From: JADJPO01 sp963828555 | GTDB lineage: Bacteria > Actinomycetota > Actinomycetes > Actinomycetales > Kineosporiaceae | Length of the DNA stretch: 64,000 bases | NCBI GenBank assembly: GCA_963828555.1 | Contig: CAWHEL010000004.1 | Location: forward strand, 62,001-126,000 | Reading direction: 5' to 3' | In this document: positions 58,491 through 64,000 of the stretch, in pieces | Numbering within the stretch: the first letter of the stretch is position 1 | Layout of the letters: every line of letters starts with the position of its first letter | Notes under the pieces: generated by a model | The model's input: the letters and a program-made list of their open reading frames with translations, nothing else | Database searches by the model: none | Told to the model about the DNA's origin: nothing | Program-made: the position numbers and the translations under genes

Positions 58491-59336
58491 GTGAAGGCGC
58501 CACAAGGGTTTCCTCACCCTTGGACGGGTGGCGTGTTCGCCTCCCCGGTGCCGGCCGGATCCGGCTGGCCGGGGGATCCGGCCACGGTGGCGACCCCGGT
58601 GGCGACCGGGGCGGCCGACGTGCGCCGGCTCGCGTCGTCCGCAGCTGATCTCGGGGCCGTGGACGCCGCGGTCAGCGTGTGTCGGGCCTGCCCGCGGCTG
58701 GTCGCCTGGCGCGAGGAGGTGGCGATCGGCAAGCGCCGGGCCTTCGCCGCCGAGCCGTACTGGGGCCGGGGCGTGCCGGGCTGGGGCGACCCGGCGGCCT
58801 GGCTGCTGGTGGTGGGCCTTGCGCCGGCGGCCCACGGAGGCAACCGCACCGGACGGGTGTTCACCGGGGACCGGTCCGGCGACTGGATCTTCGCCGCGCT
58901 GCATCGCGCCGGGTTGGCCGCGCACCCGCACAGCCTGCATGCCGCAGACGGGCAGCACCTGGTCGGCGCCCGGATCGCGGCGGCGGTGCGCTGTGCACCG
59001 CCCGGCAACGCCCCGACGCCGGCCGAGCGCGACGCGTGTGCACCATGGCTCGACCGGGAGGTGGCGTTGCTCGAGCCCACGCTGCGCGCCGTCCTCGCGC
59101 TCGGGGCCTTCGCCTGGCAGGCCACGCTGGCCTGCGCGGGGCGGCTCGGGTGGGCGGTGCCGGTGCCCCGCCCCCGGTTCGGACACGGCGCCGAGGTGCT
59201 GCTGGAGCGGCCCGGGGCGGGCCCGGTGCGCTTGGTCGGCAGCTTCCATGTCAGCCAGCAGAACACCTTCACCGGGCGGCTGACCGAACTCATGCTGGAC
59301 GCCGCGCTGGCCGCTGCCGCCCGCCCGGGCCCGTGA
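58491..59336 (+). CDS. Uracil-DNA glycosylase, family 5 (UdgB-like)
   Basis: The 281-residue protein has the Fe-S type uracil-glycosylase pattern: CRACPRLVAWREEVA (first Cys pair), WGRGVPGWGDPAAWLLVVGLAPAAHGGNRTGRVFTGD with the catalytic GLAPAAHG, VRCAPPGNAPTP with another Cys, and a C-terminal GSFHVSQQNTFTG. Family 5 enzymes remove uracil and also some oxidised bases from DNA. The GTG at 58491 is tentative; another in-frame GTG at 58533 is possible. It lies 7 bp after the dienelactone hydrolase gene. Confidence 0.85.
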   Translation: MKAPQGFPHPWTGGVFASPVPAGSGWPGDPATVATPVATGAADVRRLASSAADLGAVDAAVSVCRACPRLVAWREEVAIGKRRAFAAEPYWGRGVPGWGDPAAWLLVVGLAPAAHGGNRTGRVFTGDRSGDWIFAALHRAGLAAHPHSLHAADGQHLVGARIAAAVRCAPPGNAPTPAERDACAPWLDREVALLEPTLRAVLALGAFAWQATLACAGRLGWAVPVPRPRFGHGAEVLLERPGAGPVRLVGSFHVSQQNTFTGRLTELMLDAALAAAARPGP

Positions 59337-59359
59337 CGTCACTACCCTGAAGTCAGTAC

Positions 59360-59432
59360 GCCCCCGTAGCCCAATGGCAGAGGCAGGCGCCTTAAAAGCG
59401 CTCCAGTGCGGGTTCGAGTCCCGCCGGGGGTA
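59360..59432 (+). tRNA. tRNA-Leu (anticodon TAA), short form
   Basis: GCCCCCG (59360-59366) pairs with CGGGGGT (59425-59431), with one G-T pair, then A73. T arm GCGGG-TTCGAGT-CCCGC. The anticodon loop CTTAAAA gives TAA. Variable loop is only about five bases, unlike the long arm of ordinary tRNA-Leu. CCA is not encoded. Confidence 0.8.
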
Positions 59433-59501
59433 CCCCACCTGGGCCCCGGCGCCCGTTGCGCGTGCCCGACCGCGGCGATCATGAGGCGGGTGCGAGATCG
59501 G

Positions 59502-60263
59502 TCAGGGGGTGGGCGGGTTGATGGTGGGGCGGGCGGAGTAGTCGAAGGTGTACTCGGTGCTGCCCGCGGCGGTGGTCAGCCGCAGCCGTCGCAGTTGGGG
59601 TTTGTCGGCCCAGACCTCGGCGGTGCCCTGCAGCGCCTCGTCGTGCCAGGTGCCGGTGAGGGCGTAGGTGCGATACGCGCGCCCGCCGACGGCGCCCTGA
59701 CCCGACTGGCGGGCCTGGGCAAGGTCGGTCACGGTGAGTCGGGGCGCCGTCTGGGTCATCCCGTCGGTCGGCGTCCAGCGTCCGTCGGCCCCTCGGATCC
59801 ACACCGCCCCGTCGATCTCGATCTCCTCGCCCACGGTCGTGCCCGGTGTGACGTAGTAGTGCGCGCTGGCGGGTGGGACGACGTCCAGGAAGGCCCGCGC
59901 TCCACCGGCGACCGTGGTGATCCGGTAGGGGCCGTGGGAGTCCATGGCGTCGAACGCGTCCAGCATCGAACGGATCCCCTCGTCCCCTGGGGTCGGGGTC
60001 GGGCGGTGCCGCGGCGTGCCGGCCCCGTTGCCGCTCTCCGACGCCGATGCCGGCGTCCTTGACGGCACGACGGTGCCGGTGGCCGGAGCGGTGCTGCCGG
60101 GCCCTCCGCCCACCACCGTCGCGCCGCCGGCGGAGGAGGGGGAGGCCCCGCTGTTCACCGGATCCTCCGAGCAGGCGCTGAGGCCGGCCATCAGCAGCGC
60201 CGAGGCCAGGACGAGCGAGATCGAGCCGGACGGGAACTTCTCGGGCAGAGGTCTACTCGGCAC
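59502..60263 (-). CDS. Hypothetical lipoprotein (LppX/LolA-like domain possible)
   Basis: The 253-residue protein has a signal peptide ending in the lipobox GLSAC (about residue 31), then a Ser/Gly/Thr/Pro linker (SPSSAGGATVVGGGPGSTAPATG). A C-terminal beta-rich domain (about 120-253) with GPYRITTVAGGARAFLDVVPPASAHYYV, EIDGAVWIRGADGRWTPT and RLRLTTAAGSTEYTFDYSARPTINPP follows. The pattern resembles LolA/LppX-type lipid-binding folds, but I am not sure. The GTG at 60263 is chosen for the signal peptide. It is convergent with the tRNA-Leu. Confidence 0.75.
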   Translation of the reverse strand: MPSRPLPEKFPSGSISLVLASALLMAGLSACSEDPVNSGASPSSAGGATVVGGGPGSTAPATGTVVPSRTPASASESGNGAGTPRHRPTPTPGDEGIRSMLDAFDAMDSHGPYRITTVAGGARAFLDVVPPASAHYYVTPGTTVGEEIEIDGAVWIRGADGRWTPTDGMTQTAPRLTVTDLAQARQSGQGAVGGRAYRTYALTGTWHDEALQGTAEVWADKPQLRRLRLTTAAGSTEYTFDYSARPTINPPTP

Positions 60264-60539
60264 GTGTTTTCGGTTCCTCGAGGGGGAGAAAACGGGTGAG
60301 TTGATGCGATAAGCGTGGCACACATGTGCCCGTGGAGTCTGCGCGGTGCACGCAGGGTGAGTGCATTTCGTGGGCGTTCAGCCGACCGTCACCAGGGGTT
60401 GATCCGAGTGGGCGAATTCCGTGCTCCACATCTTCGCGCGCCGCTGAATCGTCGTTACTTTGAGTTGTGCCGGCACACCTTCGGAGTCCGGCCGAATGGG
60501 TTGTTCCTGCGGACGAGGCGAAGGGCTGGTAACGACCAC

Positions 60540-63500
60540 ATGCGGTTCACGCGGGCTGTGGCAGCGGTAGGCAGCGCGGGGCTCATCGCCACTGCGCTCA
60601 CTCTGGGGCAGGTGTCCTCGGCCTCGGCCGCCGAGCCGGCGGTCCGGGACGGATCGACCTCGGCCCGCGCCGCGGCGTCCTGCTGGGAGATCGTGCAGTC
60701 CACTCCCGGCGTGCCCTCCGGCGTGTACTGGCTGCAGACCCCGGCCTTGATCGCCCCGCAGCAGTTCTACTGCGACATGACCACCGACGGCGGCGGATGG
60801 GTGCTGGTGGGCCGCGGCCGCGAGGGGTGGAACTGGGCGCACAACGGGCAGGGCCAGCCCGGCGACATTTGGGGAACTCCCTCCGGCACAGCGGCTTTCA
60901 CCCCGGCGACGTTGCCGGCCGAGACCATCGACGCATTGATGGGCTCCGCGCGCCTGGACAGCCTGACCGAGGGCGTGCGCGTGGTCCGGGCCAAGGACAC
61001 GGCCGGAACCTCCTGGCAGGAGCTGCGGCTCGCGCTCGCCTCCCGCGATCACTGGACCTGGTCCTTCGGTGGCGGGATCCGGCTGTCGTCGGTGACGGCC
61101 GACGGCGCCGGCTACCCGGCGGTGAGCACCCAGAGCTGGGCCTCGGGCACCAACCAGGGCTACCTGCGGATGAGCACCACCGATGTCGCGGCCCGGAGTT
61201 ATCAGCGCGGCTTCGGCTACGGGAACCAGATCAGCGGGTTCAACAACGCGACCAGCTATCTGTGGGAGTACTCGACCGAGAACATGGCCCTGCCGTTCAG
61301 TCAGGTCTTCATCCGTCCCCGGGTGACCACTCCGGCATATCCGGTAATTCCGGCCGAAGGAACCGCGGCCAGCACCGTTCGCGCGTTGATGAAGAACACC
61401 ACGGAGGATCTCTCCTGGGGTGTTTCCGGCGTCGTCGGGGGAGGGGTCGGCGAGCTGAACATGGAAGTCGAGGACATCGCATTCATCGGTAATCGTGCCT
61501 TTGTGGGCGGGAAATTCCAGTATGTACAGAAGGGAGCCAACCCCGCGCCGTCCGAGAAGGTCGAACAGCCCTATCTTGCGGCCTTCGACCTGGCCACCGG
61601 CGAGTGGATCCCGAGCTTCCGGCCGGTGCTCAACGGCATGGTCTGGGCCCTGACCGCGACACCGGACGGCACGCTGATCGTCGGCGGGCAGTTCACCAGC
61701 GTCAACGGCGCGGCGAACACCAGTGCGCTGGCCGCAATCGACCCGCTGACCGGGCAGCTGGTGGCCGGCTGGCGGGCCCCGGTGGCCTATCCGAGCACCG
61801 GCGCGCCGATCGTGCGCGGCCTCGACGTGCAGGGCAACTGGATCTACGTCGGCGGGCGCTTCACCCAGATCGCCGGCGGTTCCCCGCTGGGGGCGACGGT
61901 TACCCTGAGCGGCGGCTCGCGGGTGTCGGTGGCCACCGGCGCCCCCGACCCGGGCTGGAAGCCGCATTTCGACGGCGGCGTCTACGAGCTCGACGCCAGC
62001 GACCAGGGCGACCGGGTTTACTTCGTGGGGCAGTTCGCGAACGCCAACTTCACTCCCTCGCCCAAGCAGGCGACCATCTCGACCGCCGCCGGCGCGCCAC
62101 TGGTGGCCGGTCTCGCCCCCTGGATCCCGTCGGTCGGCTCGGGCACCAAGACCTACCAGCAGACGATCCTCGAGGTCGGCGACGACGTCTGGCAGGGCGG
62201 GTCGGAGCACATCCTGACCCGCTACTCGCGGGACATGTACGCCGCCCGCAACGCCAACATCACCCGCAACGGCGGCGACTTCCAGGCGCTCGCGGTGATC
62301 GATGGTGTGGTCTACGCCTCTTGCCACTGCCTGCACTACGACTACTCCGAGACCACGAACTGGAGTTCACCGATCCCGTCCGCGGCGGACGTGAACAACA
62401 TCCGGTTCATCGGCGCCTGGGACGCCCAGACCGGTGCCTACCTTCCCAACTTCCTGATCTCCGGGCTGAACGGCCGTAACGACATGGGCCCGTGGGCCCT
62501 TCGCAAGGACCCCAACGGCTGCCTCTGGTTCGGCGGCGACATGGTGCGCGGTTCGTGGAAGGGCACCGAGTACCAGTGGCTCGGCGGCTTCGGCAAGGTC
62601 TGCCCGCGCGACACCACCGCCCCGACCACCCCCGCCGCGCTGACCGCCACCCGGCAGGGCAACGCCGTCCAGCTGGCCTGGGGCGCCGCCGGTGACGCCT
62701 CGGCGGTGCGCTACGAGGTGATGCGCGGGGACCGGGTGGTCGCCACCACCACCGCTCGCAGCTGGACCGACCCCGAGCCGGTGCTTCCGGTCCGCTACTG
62801 GGTGCGCGCCGTCGACGCCACCGGCAACCGTTCGGCGTCCACCCCGATGACCCTGGTCACCGCACCCGACACCATCGCCCCGACCGCAACCGTCACCTCG
62901 CCGTCCACCGGCGCCCAGGTCTGGGGCCAGGTCCCGGTGACGGTCGAGGCCGGGGACGACGTGGCGGTCGCCGCGGTCGACCTGCTGGTGGACGGCGCGG
63001 TGGTCGCCACCTCGACGCAGGCCCCCTACATGTTCCCCTGGACCGCGACGTCGGTGGGCGCCCACACCCTGACCGCTCGGGCCCGGGACGCCGAGGGCAA
63101 CACCGGAACCTCGGCTCCGGTGGAGGTCGCCGTGCCGGCGGACGCCGTGGTCCCCTCGGCGGTCACTGGGCTGAGCGTGACCGGGACCACCGCGAGCACG
63201 GTGAGCCTGTCCTGGGCGGCGGCTACCGACGACCGGGCGGTCGCCGGGTACATGGTGAGCCGGGACGGCGTGGCGATCGGCCCGGCGGTGCCCGGGCTCA
63301 GCGTCACCGACCCGAACCGGGCACCGGCGACGACCTACACCTACGTCGTGCACGCCGTGGACGCCTCAGGCAACGCCGGCCCGACCAGTGCCGCGGTGAC
63401 GGCCACGACGGCCGCTGATGCGTCGGTACTGTTCGGCGACACCTTCACCGCCACCGACGGGGCTGCGTGGTCCGCGCCGTGGGTCACCACGGCGGCCAAC

Positions 63501-64000
63501 GGCTCGGCGACCGTCCACGGCGGGGCCGGACGCCTGGCGATCGACGACGTCAGCGGGGCCTCGACCCGGGCGCAGCTGAATGTGGCCGCGCAGGCGGACG
63601 CGGACCTGCTGCTCTCCTACCGCTGGGCGTCCGCCACCCCGGGTGCCTACCTCAACGTGTACCTGCGTGGGTCGGGCGGCTGGCAGAACACCTACCGGCC
63701 CCGCAACGGGTACGGGGTGCAGCTGACCTCGTCGTCGTCCACGGCGACCGTGCAGAAGAACGTCAACGGCACGGTGAGCACGCTGCGCACGGTGACCGGC
63801 GCCCAATCGGTGAGCACGGCCACCCAGTGGCTGCGGCTGCGGGTGGTCTCCTCCAGCATCCAGTTCAGGATCTGGACCGAGGGTCAGCCCGAGCCCACGA
63901 CCTGGCGCTCGACGGACACCGACACCGCCGTCACCGCCGCCGGGCAGGCCTTCATCTCGATCAACCGGGCCGCGGCGAACGTCGGCGCCAAGGCACTCTC
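60540..64000 (+). CDS. Very large secreted protein with fibrinogen-like domain, propeller-like region and FN3/Ig domains (partial)
   Basis: The ATG at 60540 opens a frame to the window edge, at least 1,153 residues. A signal peptide (AVAAVGSAGLIATALTLGQVSSASA) is followed by a fibrinogen-like domain: SCWEIVQSTPGVPSGVYWL, FYCDMTTDGGGWVLVGRG (about 75-95). From about 280 to 690 a propeller-like region has blades such as VEDIAFIGNRAFVGGKFQYV, LIVGGQFTSVNG and WIYVGGRFTQIAGG. FN3-like (PAALTATRQGNAVQLAWGA; AVTGLSVTGTTASTVSLSWAA) and Ig-like segments follow, then a LamG-like beta region. It should be an exposed adhesin or carbohydrate-binding protein. The end is outside the window. Confidence 0.85.
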   Translation, partial: MRFTRAVAAVGSAGLIATALTLGQVSSASAAEPAVRDGSTSARAAASCWEIVQSTPGVPSGVYWLQTPALIAPQQFYCDMTTDGGGWVLVGRGREGWNWAHNGQGQPGDIWGTPSGTAAFTPATLPAETIDALMGSARLDSLTEGVRVVRAKDTAGTSWQELRLALASRDHWTWSFGGGIRLSSVTADGAGYPAVSTQSWASGTNQGYLRMSTTDVAARSYQRGFGYGNQISGFNNATSYLWEYSTENMALPFSQVFIRPRVTTPAYPVIPAEGTAASTVRALMKNTTEDLSWGVSGVVGGGVGELNMEVEDIAFIGNRAFVGGKFQYVQKGANPAPSEKVEQPYLAAFDLATGEWIPSFRPVLNGMVWALTATPDGTLIVGGQFTSVNGAANTSALAAIDPLTGQLVAGWRAPVAYPSTGAPIVRGLDVQGNWIYVGGRFTQIAGGSPLGATVTLSGGSRVSVATGAPDPGWKPHFDGGVYELDASDQGDRVYFVGQFANANFTPSPKQATISTAAGAPLVAGLAPWIPSVGSGTKTYQQTILEVGDDVWQGGSEHILTRYSRDMYAARNANITRNGGDFQALAVIDGVVYASCHCLHYDYSETTNWSSPIPSAADVNNIRFIGAWDAQTGAYLPNFLISGLNGRNDMGPWALRKDPNGCLWFGGDMVRGSWKGTEYQWLGGFGKVCPRDTTAPTTPAALTATRQGNAVQLAWGAAGDASAVRYEVMRGDRVVATTTARSWTDPEPVLPVRYWVRAVDATGNRSASTPMTLVTAPDTIAPTATVTSPSTGAQVWGQVPVTVEAGDDVAVAAVDLLVDGAVVATSTQAPYMFPWTATSVGAHTLTARARDAEGNTGTSAPVEVAVPADAVVPSAVTGLSVTGTTASTVSLSWAAATDDRAVAGYMVSRDGVAIGPAVPGLSVTDPNRAPATTYTYVVHAVDASGNAGPTSAAVTATTAADASVLFGDTFTATDGAAWSAPWVTTAANGSATVHGGAGRLAIDDVSGASTRAQLNVAAQADADLLLSYRWASATPGAYLNVYLRGSGGWQNTYRPRNGYGVQLTSSSSTATVQKNVNGTVSTLRTVTGAQSVSTATQWLRLRVVSSSIQFRIWTEGQPEPTTWRSTDTDTAVTAAGQAFISINRAAANVGAKAL

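Noticed and set aside
60378..62336. A 652-codon minus-strand frame at the right edge
   Set aside because: It covers the fibrinogen-domain gene, whose plus strand has a signal peptide and recognisable domains.

Overview
The window is a chromosome segment of a very high-GC Gram-positive actinobacterium. This is inferred from the near-exclusive G/C third codon positions, the many GTG starts, and an actinobacterial housekeeping order: rsmI-metG-tatD-rpfB-ksgA-ispE-ABC-F, then tRNA-Gln-glmU-prs-rplY-pth, then mfd-(SurA-like)-mazG-eno-ftsB-DUF501-ppx. I cannot assign a genus. No insertion sequence, phage, CRISPR array or rRNA is visible.

Left part (1-15900). A partial DUF429 gene is followed by a very large secreted protein ending in an OmpA-type domain. 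Its reading frame is broken by one apparently missing base near 1846. Next come a metallo-beta-lactamase hydrolase and a TIGR03084-type protein (one operon), a beta-CASP nuclease, a WS/DGAT acyltransferase, a Cox15/CtaA-like membrane protein, an ArsR-SRPBCC regulator with a clear promoter and operator, a D-cysteine desulfhydrase-like enzyme, and two tandem protein O-mannosyltransferases divergent from rsmI.

Housekeeping core (15975-31378). rRNA methylation (rsmI, ksgA), tRNA charging and recycling (metG, pth), cell-wall and isoprenoid precursors (glmU, ispE), PRPP synthesis (prs), ribosomal L25 and the resuscitation factor RpfB lie here. A decayed beta-helix gene sits between rpfB and ksgA. 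A TetR-MarR operon precedes tRNA-Gln.

Glycan and sulfation region (31527-45485). An initiating-transferase regulatory domain without its catalytic half, cysQ-cysD-cysN (sulfate activation and PAP removal), a split PssD/PssE glycosyltransferase, a sulfotransferase, a flippase, a GT2 glycosyltransferase, a kinase-fold protein, a Wzy-like polymerase and a Wzz-like chain regulator lie together. I read this as a machine for a sulfated surface polysaccharide: sulfate is activated by CysDN (APS kinase must be elsewhere), transferred by the sulfotransferase, and the product PAP is removed by CysQ. I see no catalytic initiating transferase and no BY-kinase here.

Right part (45688-64000). mfd, a SurA-like lipoprotein beside the remnant of an S58/DmpA peptidase, mazG, eno, ftsB (with a 9-bp-period GTAAC array upstream), DUF501, ppx, two lipoproteins, a PadR-HAAS pair, a dienelactone hydrolase, a uracil-DNA glycosylase, a short tRNA-Leu(UAA), and the start of a huge secreted protein with a fibrinogen-like domain.

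The most distinctive non-genic signal is a family of long intergenic inverted repeats. Five copies of one 82-84 bp unit sit directly behind stop codons. Two copies of a second family, and single hairpins of similar architecture, occupy other gene ends. Their fixed length and partly shared loops suggest a dispersed element doing terminator-like work.
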